Positions 27,131 to 35,725 of a stretch of DNA of 64,000 bases are shown here, piece by piece. Positions within the stretch are counted from its first letter, which is position 1. Every line of letters starts with the position of its first letter. A program made the translations under genes and the position numbers. The notes below the pieces were generated by a model. It had not been told where the DNA came from. It saw only the letters and a list, made by a program, of their open reading frames with translations, and ran no database searches. The DNA is taken from contig CANOMQ010000014.1 of the NCBI GenBank assembly GCA_947567595.1, positions 1-64,000 on the forward strand. Reading direction: 5' to 3'. The DNA is from an uncultured Lachnospiraceae bacterium (GTDB lineage Bacteria; Bacillota; Clostridia; Lachnospirales; Lachnospiraceae).

Positions 27131-28297
27131 TTAATTCAACCTTTCGTTTAACTTAATAAGATCTTTATCCATATAACTTATTTCCTGTTCAACAATCTCC
27201 CCGGGAATTCCAAATTTTTCTCCAAAGCTTCTATAAATTCCGGCAATTTTACCCATATCTACATAACCCGGCTGTGAATTTATCTTTTCTTTCCAGGCAT
27301 CCCTGCACCCACAGGATAAGGAACTCAATTTTCCCCTTGCCTCTACTCCTGGATAATTTTTATATCCATCCAAAAGCTTTAATATTTCCTCCCTGCAAAT
27401 ATCACAGGTATCTGGAGACGACAGTATCTTTTTTTTGTCATCATAATAATTTCGATACCATGAAATATGTACCTGCCTCAACATTTCCTTTGGAAGCATT
27501 TCCAACACATGGATAAGCGCCCACAGTGAACAGCACAGGTACTCTCCTTGTTCCCAAAGATACTCACACAAAGTTCCCGGTTTTACATGATAGGGAAAAA
27601 GCACAACCGTATCAAATCCCATACGAAACGCTGTTTTTACTGAATCGAAGGCAGTAATAATACTCACTCGCTCATTTAAAAAAGGAATTCCGATACCTAT
27701 ATTGGCGCAGGCATACATGTCTGAGTCATGAATAATCCTCACTGCCTGTTCTAACTCCTCCATATTCATATTTTTATTTACACAATTTCTCAATATCCAA
27801 TCGTCACAGGTTTCCACACCAATTTCAATAAAAATCCTGTTGGCATGGATATGCTCCTTTATTAACTTAAGCTTCTCAGCCGCAACTGTATCCGCCCTGG
27901 TTTCAATCAGAAAATCATTTGTATTAACAGATTCCAGCAATTTCAGAATTTCAATAAACAATTCCTGTGGAACTTCCTGGTCATCCAACATACTGCCTGA
28001 TGGAGTTACAATCAACTCCTGAAGATTCCCCGGCAATTTCCTAATCTGCCCACCGAGCTCCTGCAAAATCTCTTCAGGATTGACATAATGTCCTTTCCCA
28101 TAATTGCACATGGTACACCCGCCGTTTCTATCATGGGAACACCCCAGCGTCATAAACCATACTTCACTGAATACCTTGTCCTGAACTTTCTCATACCGCA
28201 CCGATATTCTAGGATTTTCCGGTAATGGTTTCCGGTTCATATAAATTTTTTGCATAACGCTGTGCAAAACCAGATTAACCTTTCTTTTTCTATTCAT
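27131..28297 (-). CDS. Radical SAM enzyme, Elp3/RaSEA-like (1)
   Basis: 388 residues from ATG 28297, eight to nine bases after GGAG; an ATG eight codons earlier lacks a site. The iron-sulfur motif is C53-x7-C61-x2-C64 (GCSHDRNGGCTMCNYG), the spacing of archaeosine-synthase (RaSEA) and Elp3-like proteins rather than the usual CxxxCxxC. A barrel follows with IETRADTV and FIEIGVETCDDWIL. A cysteine-rich C-terminus (CDICREE, SCGCRD) may hold a second metal site. It probably makes a carbon-centred radical on an amino-acid-derived intermediate. Its start overlaps the carrier-protein stop by four bases. Confidence 0.8.
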   Translation of the reverse strand: MNRKRKVNLVLHSVMQKIYMNRKPLPENPRISVRYEKVQDKVFSEVWFMTLGCSHDRNGGCTMCNYGKGHYVNPEEILQELGGQIRKLPGNLQELIVTPSGSMLDDQEVPQELFIEILKLLESVNTNDFLIETRADTVAAEKLKLIKEHIHANRIFIEIGVETCDDWILRNCVNKNMNMEELEQAVRIIHDSDMYACANIGIGIPFLNERVSIITAFDSVKTAFRMGFDTVVLFPYHVKPGTLCEYLWEQGEYLCCSLWALIHVLEMLPKEMLRQVHISWYRNYYDDKKKILSSPDTCDICREEILKLLDGYKNYPGVEARGKLSSLSCGCRDAWKEKINSQPGYVDMGKIAGIYRSFGEKFGIPGEIVEQEISYMDKDLIKLNERLN

Positions 28298-28539
28298 TCT
28301 TTCTTCTCCAAAAAAGCGCATAAATCGCCAAATGTTGCAAATATCTTTTCAAAATCATCTTCTATCGGATCAAAGGTAAAGCGGAACTCTTCTTCGATTT
28401 CCACCTGAAGCATAACCATTTTCAGAGAATCCAACTCCAAACCAGCTCTCAGACTGGTTTCCAAATCTAAAGATTCAACTGGGGCAGCAATTACTTTATT
28501 CAGACATTTTAACACTCGTTTTTCTAACTCTGTACTCAT
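28294..28539 (-). CDS. Acyl/peptidyl carrier protein
   Basis: 81 residues, the right size for a free-standing carrier protein. The four-helix pattern has the phosphopantetheine attachment site at Ser38 in GLELDSLKMVMLQVEIEEEF (L-D-S-L). It would hold the growing intermediate as a thioester for the ligase, decarboxylase, KAS-like and radical SAM enzymes around it. It is acidic, as expected. The ATG at 28539 was chosen to match carrier length; the frame has two earlier ATGs. No 4'-phosphopantetheinyl transferase is encoded in the window, so a chromosomal one must serve. Confidence 0.88.
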   Translation of the reverse strand: MSTELEKRVLKCLNKVIAAPVESLDLETSLRAGLELDSLKMVMLQVEIEEEFRFTFDPIEDDFEKIFATFGDLCAFLEKKE

Positions 28540-28573
28540 ATATTTTATCATTCCTTTCCAATGCACAAAAAAA

Positions 28574-29761
28574 TTATAAATGTTGGTTCATATTAAAAGG
28601 ATAACTGGCGATATGACTTCTCATTATTGTCATCGTATTCCTTGACTCCTTAACAACCATCGGCAGATCTCTGCTCAGGAAAAAATTAGTTCCTTCTGTG
28701 ACACAATAGGCTCCGGCGTTAAGAAAGATAAGACGTTCACCCGGCTCCTTTTCAGGCAGATTTGCTGAACGTACCAAAACGTCATTAGATGTACATAATG
28801 CACCACATATTGTTGCTTCTCTGTTTTTGTCCATCCTGCTATTTTTCCCGGCATAGATAAAAGGGCTGAACTGTCCTTTTATCTGACCATCATACTGCAA
28901 ATGATGAATTCCCCCGTCTACAATGTAATATGTCCTCCCATTATTTACTTTTTTATCCACAATTTCAGTAATATAGACTCCTGTATCTGCAGTCAGCAGT
29001 CGTCCGCACTCCAAAGTAATCTGAAATTGTTCTGACAATACCTGCAGTCGATCGAATAAATAGGAAAGGCAGGACGCATACTCCGCCGGATTATGATTTT
29101 GAAACTGTGGCACACCCAGCCCTGGTCCATATTCTATTTCCAAAAAATTTCCCCGAGCTTTTTCCGCAACAGATTCTAGCAGGGTAATATCCTCTTCCAC
29201 ATCCTTAATTCGTCTTTTTTGGGTTCCAGAATAATAATGAATTCCCCTGAAGCGAAGGGAAGGAAATCTGTTCTGATGTTTTAAAATATCAACGACCACA
29301 TCAGGTTCCATCCCAAATTGATTCCCGCTACTAATCCGCAGAAGAATATCCGCTCCAGACCTGACGGCAGAGGCATATTTATCTGCCCAAATCAGTTGCC
29401 CTATGGACTCTATGGATATCCTTCGGGGGTGGGATTCTACCAGTTCTTTCAGCTCCTTATCACTTTTGTAAATTCCTCCAACAATTATCCTGTCTAAGGA
29501 AATCCCCTGTCTTTTGCATAATTCCCATTCTCCCGGAGAACAAACCTCGACATAATCCGCGTATTGCGCAGCGCTGGCAGCATACCACGGATTGGATTTT
29601 ACCGAAAAGCAGACCGTGTATCTTACTCCTGCTTGTTTTTTTAAACATATCACATTATCCCGCAGCCTGTCTTCATGAAACAGAAAAAACGGTGTATCTA
29701 TGTGACTACTTTCCCTTAAAATACGATTCATCTCCTCTGAAGTCCATTCTGTTTCAAACAT
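28574..29761 (-). CDS. PLP-dependent amino-acid decarboxylase (DapDC/BtrK type)
   Basis: 395 residues, fold type III. Lys55 in CFSVKSNPWY binds PLP; the barrel motifs GIHYYSGTQ, EIEYGPGLGVP and LECGRLLTADTGVY follow, and GALCTSNDVL holds the active-site Cys. This is the lineage of diaminopimelate, ornithine and BtrK decarboxylases; BtrK acts on glutamyl bound to a carrier protein. The neighbouring carrier protein and ligase make an aminoacyl-carrier substrate plausible. It begins close behind the unknown 291-residue gene with an 8-bp overlap. Confidence 0.88.
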   Translation of the reverse strand: MFETEWTSEEMNRILRESSHIDTPFFLFHEDRLRDNVICLKKQAGVRYTVCFSVKSNPWYAASAAQYADYVEVCSPGEWELCKRQGISLDRIIVGGIYKSDKELKELVESHPRRISIESIGQLIWADKYASAVRSGADILLRISSGNQFGMEPDVVVDILKHQNRFPSLRFRGIHYYSGTQKRRIKDVEEDITLLESVAEKARGNFLEIEYGPGLGVPQFQNHNPAEYASCLSYLFDRLQVLSEQFQITLECGRLLTADTGVYITEIVDKKVNNGRTYYIVDGGIHHLQYDGQIKGQFSPFIYAGKNSRMDKNREATICGALCTSNDVLVRSANLPEKEPGERLIFLNAGAYCVTEGTNFFLSRDLPMVVKESRNTMTIMRSHIASYPFNMNQHL

Positions 29762-30629
29762 GGCTGCTCTCCTCTATGTTTTTTATCAATGCCCAAAAAT
29801 CCCTGTCAATCTCGGCAATCTTTTCATATGCACAACTTCCGAAAACCGAACCAATTCTTAAAAGAATTTTGTCCAGCTCATCTATTACAGAACTGGGAAC
29901 TTGTATTTCCTGAACGCAGAATTTGACCACTTTACTTAGCTGAATCTGATAATTCATCAGACCATACCGGACAGACAGACTGGAAATTCTGTCCCACTCT
30001 ATATTAAAAATGTCAGGGCAGCATAAATCTTTTCTCCACTGATTATTCAAAATATCTCTTCTCCACTGCATTCCCTTGTGCAGTATTCTCTTGGCAGGCA
30101 GCCGTTGTATCTGCATTGGCATTTTACCCGTTAATACATAACCCTTTGAATTGAAAGTTTTCTCCATAACCTGTTTCTCTGTCATTTCTATAAAAGGAGC
30201 TCCCGATGAGGAATAGACCAAATGTCTTCCATCACTATGTCTATAAAGCAGGCAAAAGGGTGAAATTCCTTGATAGAATTTATCTCTAACTATTGGAATT
30301 TCCACACCTAGACAGACATCCGCCAGTAAAATAGGCCATTCTAGCTCACATGGCTGTATCTTCCAAACAGACGCTGGAATAATCGTACAAACTTCTTTGA
30401 TTCCAAGGTTGTCGCACAGTTCTTCAAGCGCACACCGAACAGGCTGCGCAGGGGAAAACCATTTTCTGATATCCTCTCCGAAAGAACAGGCAAAACATCG
30501 GAAGCTCATTACATCCGCAGGAATCAAATCATCCACCCCCGCATATTTCATCCACATATTCCATACGTCTTCAAAAGTATCCATACTTTTTCCTATATAT
30601 ACAGGCAAATTTATTTCCTCCATACCCAA
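29754..30629 (-). CDS. Second BtrH-like protein, probably non-catalytic
   Basis: 291 residues, weakly recognised. The middle region WPILLADVCLGVEIP, ISPFCLLYRHSDGRHLVYSS and IEMTEKQVMEK lines up in order and spacing with the GPV, DHY and DSEG/LTPE region of the 317-residue BtrH-like protein encoded in the same operon. The His position is a Ser/Pro context and the Asp is lost, so it probably lacks activity. The C-terminal half is helical. It may be a structural partner. Other interpretations remain open. Confidence 0.4.
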   Translation of the reverse strand: MGMEEINLPVYIGKSMDTFEDVWNMWMKYAGVDDLIPADVMSFRCFACSFGEDIRKWFSPAQPVRCALEELCDNLGIKEVCTIIPASVWKIQPCELEWPILLADVCLGVEIPIVRDKFYQGISPFCLLYRHSDGRHLVYSSSGAPFIEMTEKQVMEKTFNSKGYVLTGKMPMQIQRLPAKRILHKGMQWRRDILNNQWRKDLCCPDIFNIEWDRISSLSVRYGLMNYQIQLSKVVKFCVQEIQVPSSVIDELDKILLRIGSVFGSCAYEKIAEIDRDFWALIKNIEESSHV

Positions 30630-31393
30630 ATCTGGTTACCGGATTCTTCATTCCAAACAGAACCGTCAAATTCCCCCATAAGCGACTCCAAAATAAATCC
30701 AGCTTTTTGCGCAGCGCTCCCGATACATTCTTTGGAATACCATCGAAAACAAAACTGATCTGCCACAGTACCATTGACTTTTATGGTACAGTCCATATAC
30801 TCCTTTTCAAAATTATACAAATAATGGTCTTCTATCCTTACCCTATCGTCGCTATACATTAGAATATCCACGTCTTGGTGCGCTTCCGCCCACATCCTGT
30901 CAAACATATAATGATCCAGTATAAATCCTCCACCATGCTTTAATGCACGGTAAACTCCCTGAAACATTGCATCCAAATCCTTTTCTTTCAAAATATGCCC
31001 CACTGTCCGAAAGGGCAAATACACTGTACCAAATTGTTCGAAGTAATGCAATTTTGTCATATCTGCCTTTTCTAAGCAAAGTGTACCAGGACAACCAGAC
31101 TTTTTTTGGCGACAATATTCTGTAACACAAATATCCAACATTTCACTGCAAATATCCACTCCGATGATTTCCACCGCATAATGATGTACTAACAGGCGGG
31201 CTATCCGTCCGGTTCCCACTCCCAACTCTAAAAACGGACCTTCTCTTTGAGGAAGATAATTCATATAAAACTGTTTGGTCTTTTCATAAAATGGATCCCC
31301 TGTACACCACTTTTCATACAAGCAGGAAATGCCGGCATATGCTGTTTTTCCTGATTCTTTATCCTTTTTTAAATTATCTGAGATATTTTTCAT
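30611..31393 (-). CDS. SAM-dependent methyltransferase
   Basis: 260 residues from ATG 31393, seven bases after GGAGG. A class I Rossmann methyltransferase: motif I FLELGVGTGRIARLL (about 54-68), IIGVDICSEMLDIC as motif II, LCLEKADMTKL as the post-I acidic site, then a partner-specific C-terminal beta region. It transfers a methyl group to O, N or C of a small molecule; the target atom cannot be told. Its start overlaps the O-acetylserine-sulfhydrylase-like gene by 20 bp and its end overlaps the next gene. Confidence 0.85.
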   Translation of the reverse strand: MKNISDNLKKDKESGKTAYAGISCLYEKWCTGDPFYEKTKQFYMNYLPQREGPFLELGVGTGRIARLLVHHYAVEIIGVDICSEMLDICVTEYCRQKKSGCPGTLCLEKADMTKLHYFEQFGTVYLPFRTVGHILKEKDLDAMFQGVYRALKHGGGFILDHYMFDRMWAEAHQDVDILMYSDDRVRIEDHYLYNFEKEYMDCTIKVNGTVADQFCFRWYSKECIGSAAQKAGFILESLMGEFDGSVWNEESGNQIWVWRK

Positions 31394-32270
31394 AGGCGTC
31401 CTCCCCGTCTGGCGCCACCGCCAAGATTGTCGCACCCCTTTCCTTGGCAGCTATGCGTAACGCAGCTGCATATGCCATGCCACTGGAGATTCCTACACCC
31501 AACCCGAAGCTATTTCGAAGATTTTTAGCCAAATCAATGGATTCATTGTCCGTGATCGTATAGCTCTCATCCACAATCCAACTGTTGTTACTAATATTTC
31601 CGGGCTTACCACACAGACCCGTACCCGCATTAATATATGGCGCATCCACCGTTCCGTAAATTGTGGAGCCAAAAGGTTCCACTCCTATCATTTTTACTTT
31701 CTGAGACATTTTTTTCAAATATTTCCCAGTACCAATAATCGTTCCTCCAGAGCCCATGGGACAGATACAATGCGTAATCTTTCCTTCTGTCTGTCTCCAA
31801 ATTTCCGGGCCTGTTGTCATTTCATGAGCCATGATTCCGAAAGGATTATCATACTGATTAATCCAATAATACTGCCCGCTTTCCATCATGTGCCGCGCCC
31901 GTCTGATTCGGGAACTGCGCAAATCGAAGCCTTTCTCCTGCTCTACTTGAAAATATTCAATTCCTGTAGCATCTAAACGCTCTCGTTTTTTCTCCGCGAT
32001 GGATGAATCAATCAGGCATACGAACCTATATCCGCTCTCCTTACAAAAGTACCCCAAAGCATAACCTAAGTTTCCTGAGCTGGATTCTACAATAATCCTT
32101 CCTTTCGCATCCTCCGGCAGATATCTTATCAACCAGTAAGCGGTTCTAGCCTTAATACTCTTTAAGAAATTTTTCATTTCCAGTTTTAAAATAATTCTGT
32201 TACCATTCACCACGGGCAATTCTACTATCGGAGTGTTTCCAATACCGTATTCCCGGAAATCCCTCAGCAT
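31374..32270 (-). CDS. Cysteine-synthase-like PLP enzyme (SbnA/OASS fold)
   Basis: 298 residues, fold type II PLP enzyme. KLEMKNFLKSIKARTAYWL contains the PLP lysine (about Lys40); SSSGNLGYALGYF is the substrate loop and CPMGSGGTIIGTGKYL the phosphate-binding loop. Members make cysteine, or 2,3-diaminopropionate precursors (SbnA), by beta-replacement on O-acetyl- or O-phosphoserine. Within this operon it probably builds an unusual amino-acid unit. Slightly shorter than CysK (about 310). Confidence 0.85.
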   Translation of the reverse strand: MLRDFREYGIGNTPIVELPVVNGNRIILKLEMKNFLKSIKARTAYWLIRYLPEDAKGRIIVESSSGNLGYALGYFCKESGYRFVCLIDSSIAEKKRERLDATGIEYFQVEQEKGFDLRSSRIRRARHMMESGQYYWINQYDNPFGIMAHEMTTGPEIWRQTEGKITHCICPMGSGGTIIGTGKYLKKMSQKVKMIGVEPFGSTIYGTVDAPYINAGTGLCGKPGNISNNSWIVDESYTITDNESIDLAKNLRNSFGLGVGISSGMAYAAALRIAAKERGATILAVAPDGEDAYEKYLR

Positions 32271-32304
32271 AATCCCATTCCCCTTTTTATTCTGTTATCG
32301 TATC

Positions 32305-33240
32305 TCAACACACAATGGATACTGCCGAACAATAATAGCAGCTGTGTTTTAATTCTCCCTGTTTCAATCTGTCTTCCATATGCCCCATACCATTTTTATA
32401 AACATTCAAAATACAATGATTTTCCTCATTATCCCAAGGACAGAGAAAAACAGAACCATCGGCATGGATACTTATTCCGTTTTCCGTGGCAATTTCAGAT
32501 ACCGTCAATCTATTTGATTTCAGTTGGCTCTTGTAGGAAAGTACAGCTTCCCGCCTTGCGGCTGGAAGCATGATCTTTAACTGTAAATCATCCTCCCTAT
32601 TCTCTTTCTTCCACATGACCAGCTTTTCCAAAAAAGAAAAAAACAAAGTATCTTCCACTGTTAACAGATCGCCGTACCGTTCACCTCGCCCCACAGGTTG
32701 AAACTCATACACCTGAAAGCGATGGAAACCTTTGCGCATATAGTATGGCAGTGTCTCATCCAACAAATGTTCTGCATTAAGATTAGTCATGGTCAAGCGC
32801 AACCATACAGGGATTCCACTTTCCATATAGAACAGGGCATTCTTTACAACTTTATCCAACGTAATACCACGTACAGTGCGCTGTTGTTCGTCCGTGTGTC
32901 CTTCCACTGATACCCGTAACGCATGTATTCTGCAAAGCATTTCTATGATTTCCGAATCATCAGTACAAATAGTTCCGTTTGTGGTAATAGTTAGACACTG
33001 AAGAATTTCCGTTGGCAGACAATTCATTTGGCGAAGCAAATCCGTCCTAAGAAAAATCTCCCCTCCTTCAAGGTGAATTTCCGCTTCATATTCCGCACAA
33101 AAATATTTTATCAACTCCAACAGGCGACTGCTCTCTGGCATATTACAGATAGGTTTTTCCCCACTTTCATTATAGCAGTGGATACATTTCAGATTGCAAC
33201 TATCATTTGTGTGTAAATGTACTTCTAGCTTATCTCTCAT
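32305..33240 (-). CDS. Radical SAM enzyme with C-terminal cysteine cluster
   Basis: 311 residues. The SAM-cluster motif CNLKCIHCY (Cys15, 19, 22) opens the protein; the IHLEGGEIFLRTDLL and TITTNGT strands follow as in SPASM/twitch family enzymes. The end carries HADGSVFLCPWDNEENHCIL and SCYYCSAVSIVC, enough cysteines for an auxiliary cluster. Such enzymes modify peptides or small amino-acid derivatives. No precursor-peptide recognition domain is evident at the N-terminus, arguing against a standard RiPP role. Start ATG with GAGGG upstream; four bases after the next radical SAM gene. Confidence 0.85.
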   Translation of the reverse strand: MRDKLEVHLHTNDSCNLKCIHCYNESGEKPICNMPESSRLLELIKYFCAEYEAEIHLEGGEIFLRTDLLRQMNCLPTEILQCLTITTNGTICTDDSEIIEMLCRIHALRVSVEGHTDEQQRTVRGITLDKVVKNALFYMESGIPVWLRLTMTNLNAEHLLDETLPYYMRKGFHRFQVYEFQPVGRGERYGDLLTVEDTLFFSFLEKLVMWKKENREDDLQLKIMLPAARREAVLSYKSQLKSNRLTVSEIATENGISIHADGSVFLCPWDNEENHCILNVYKNGMGHMEDRLKQGELKHSCYYCSAVSIVC

Positions 33241-33244
33241 ACTT

Positions 33245-34429
33245 TTATCCCTCGTCTCTCATCCCATATCTTTCTGACAGGAACTGATACGCCCTGTCGA
33301 GACGTTCGGCGAAATGACCCTCTATCCGTTCCCTGCTATATTCTGACACCCAATTTTTCTCAAGCTGCAGCAACCTCGTAATATGCTGCTTTCTTTCTTC
33401 TATACTTTCGCTATCATTATAGGACGCAAGCATCTCATTAAAGCCCATTCTGTCAGTCTCTGGAACATATGGCGGAATCACTCCTGCTTCCCGATGTTCT
33501 CCATACCAGGCAACTCCCACTCTTGGTAAAAGCTCCTCCGGAAGCGCATTTAAAACCTGAATAATCATATTTCCGTCCACAGGGGCATACATTCCCTTTT
33601 CATATAGAAAATAAACAAGCGTATTCGGCTTGATATTGACCGGAAAGAGCATGACATAATCCGCTCCTTCCTGCAAAAGATCACGTATGCTGTCCACTGC
33701 ATCACATATCTGTTCTTCCCTATTCAGAAAAGGCGAACCTACTATAACATTGACAATACTTTTCGCCCCATAGCTGCGAATCCTGTTGAGAATGATTTTC
33801 CTTCCTTTCTCTGACATAGGCTTGTTTAGGCTGTAAAACTGAACATCCTTGTCTGTTGACTCCTGACCTATTTCAAAAAACAGACTTTTTTCGGGAATCA
33901 TCTCTCGCACATGCCGCACCATATTTTCCGAAAGTGTGACCATATGGGTTTCAAGGATAATGTCCTTCACAGGCTGATTATTTAACCATCTGAAAAGATG
34001 TTCCTGTTCCTCCGCCGTCAGTTCCTCCGAATCTAAGCAACTGCCACATGTGTTGACCAAAATCGTATCAATATTTTCGGGAATGGATACATTTTTTTCT
34101 ATTTCTGCAATTAATCCGGGAATTCTCTGTCCAGACCAGTAATTACAAATCGTACATTTGCCTTCCTTGCTGAATCTGCATGCAGGAGTCTGTAGCCATA
34201 ATTGAATAAGACCATTTGTTTCAAAAACCGAAAATGTCTTTGTAGGATCTAAAATCTGTCGGCTTTTCCTAATATATCGCATCACGGAGCCAAGCAGGGC
34301 ATTATCGCCGCCTCTACTTCTCAAAGCATATTTATTATCAAGATATTTTCTCTCTTTATCTGTCAGCAAGCTATGTATTTCCCTCCATTTGAATTTTCTG
34401 CCAATAAATCTGATGTCCGTTTCCTTCAC
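33245..34429 (-). CDS. Radical SAM enzyme, Elp3/RaSEA-like (2)
   Basis: 394 residues starting with GTG at 34429, overlapping the previous stop (ATGTGA), so translation is coupled. The cluster motif is C84-x7-C92-x2-C95 (ACRFSKEGKCTICNYW), the same unusual spacing as the 388-residue radical SAM protein in this operon; both share ETH/ETR and FFEIGQES/FIEIGVET strands and an 'LFPVNIKPNTL' versus 'LFPYHVKPGTL' segment. They are clearly paralogues. An 80-residue N-terminal region is specific to this copy. Two RaSEA-like enzymes in one operon suggest two successive radical steps. Confidence 0.8.
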   Translation of the reverse strand: MKETDIRFIGRKFKWREIHSLLTDKERKYLDNKYALRSRGGDNALLGSVMRYIRKSRQILDPTKTFSVFETNGLIQLWLQTPACRFSKEGKCTICNYWSGQRIPGLIAEIEKNVSIPENIDTILVNTCGSCLDSEELTAEEQEHLFRWLNNQPVKDIILETHMVTLSENMVRHVREMIPEKSLFFEIGQESTDKDVQFYSLNKPMSEKGRKIILNRIRSYGAKSIVNVIVGSPFLNREEQICDAVDSIRDLLQEGADYVMLFPVNIKPNTLVYFLYEKGMYAPVDGNMIIQVLNALPEELLPRVGVAWYGEHREAGVIPPYVPETDRMGFNEMLASYNDSESIEERKQHITRLLQLEKNWVSEYSRERIEGHFAERLDRAYQFLSERYGMRDEG

Positions 34430-35049
34430 ATCCCGTTAGAAATTTTATCAAAAATAATTAGATATACATTCTTCACATCAATCTCATTAATAATGATCCT
34501 GTGTTTTTTGCTGTTTTCTTCAGTCGATATCTCTACCTTTAGTTTCGGGTCATTGGTTCCGTTTACTTCCACTTTATCATATTCCCCGCTCCATTTATGC
34601 CTTAATACCACTACCATAGCCCTACATCCATAGGGATGTTCTGTAATCAATTCGAACTGCTTCATATCAGTTGCATGCGATTTTGGAAACAGATAAATAT
34701 AATCATCCTTTCGGTCTATCAGTATAAACCTTTCCCATTTATATTCTAAAGTTAATTTACTATTGTGGTTTTTTACTACATCCGTATTCAAATTGACATT
34801 CAGATAAGTACAATCATCCTGTTCCCTTTTGAACTGATAACTTGCTTTTGCGTCCTCTTGGCGCACCTTTATCCCCATACTATCTTCGCTCACCCTGTCA
34901 CCACCGCGAATCCCTACATTTATTCCTCTTATACGCTCTTGATCTGCGGTAAAAAATATTTCCCATTGTGCTGATAGATCCAGATATATATCATGTTCCA
35001 TATTGTATTCAAATTTATAATGCCATTTTAGTTTGTCTATCATCATCCT
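34426..35049 (-). CDS. Beta-rich protein of unknown function
   Basis: About 207 residues depending on which of several clustered ATGs is used; I favour MMIDKLKW at about 35046-35049. No signal or membrane segment. Alternating hydrophobic strands (HDIYLDLSAQWEIFF, KLTLEYKWERFILI, KVEVNGTND, HRIIINEIDVKNVYLIIFD) suggest a beta-sandwich. No family recognised. It is the second gene of the operon and ends in an overlap with the radical SAM gene. A binding or immunity role is possible but unsupported. Confidence 0.5.
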   Translation of the reverse strand, partial: RMMIDKLKWHYKFEYNMEHDIYLDLSAQWEIFFTADQERIRGINVGIRGGDRVSEDSMGIKVRQEDAKASYQFKREQDDCTYLNVNLNTDVVKNHNSKLTLEYKWERFILIDRKDDYIYLFPKSHATDMKQFELITEHPYGCRAMVVVLRHKWSGEYDKVEVNGTNDPKLKVEISTEENSKKHRIIINEIDVKNVYLIIFDKISNGM

Positions 35050-35120
35050 ATTTCTTGGTTTATGCACCTGAAAATAAATGATTTCCTCAAAAATATCATA
35101 ATACTCTTTTCCATGAATGG

Positions 35121-35318
35121 TTATTTTTCCATAATTGCCTTGAATTTATGTAATTCAAACCATGTCCTTCCACATATGCATGCGAATAATATCATTCCAA
35201 AAAAATATATATCACAAAACTGCGTTTTATCTATAGACACTAGCTTTCTAATAACATCATATACAGCCGTGGCTACAATAGACACTGCAAAACTTATTAT
35301 GATATCTTTCTTTTTCAT
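35121..35318 (-). CDS. Small two-helix membrane protein
   Basis: 65 residues from ATG 35318 behind GGGAGAG. Two hydrophobic segments (about 5-22 and 37-52) are joined by a polar loop, with a basic N-terminus. A longer in-frame start (35381) lacks a ribosome site. It appears to be the first gene of the biosynthetic operon, 70 bp upstream of the unknown beta-rich gene. No family recognised. Confidence 0.5.
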   Translation of the reverse strand: MKKKDIIISFAVSIVATAVYDVIRKLVSIDKTQFCDIYFFGMILFACICGRTWFELHKFKAIMEK

Positions 35319-35381
35319 TCGTCTCTCCCTTATATATCTTTTAGCAGTTATTAAAATTTTGGTATAAAAAATTTTTATCAT

Positions 35382-35725
35382 ATTAATTGTATCATATAAT
35401 GTAAAAAAACTAAAATATATAATTTAAATTTTAAAACTGTTTTTTCAAAATTCTTGTGTAGTATATTTGTAATATAGAATATTTATTTGAGGAGAATTGG
35501 CTATCCGATACAAAAATAAACAGAACACGGTGCGATCAGCTGACAATTTAACTAATTATGTCTGTTGTGTTAATACTTAATTTGACTTAGCGTTTAATCT
35601 GCTTTGCATTTTTCCGGCGTTTCTTTACAGGATATTTACCCCAATTTATTCCAATTTAAGTTTTTTTATGGTAAAATATAAATGTATTATCTAAACTACC
35701 ATTCAAAAACGAAAGGACGATAACC
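35382..35725. other. Divergent AT-rich intergenic region
   Basis: 344 bp between the biosynthetic operon and the hemerythrin gene, and the likely promoter region of both. On the minus strand TACAAT near 35389-35394 could be a -10 box. On the plus strand a 27-codon frame (35497-35580) begins TTG after GAGGAG and ends NYVCCVNT; see findings. Otherwise nothing recognised. Confidence 0.35.
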
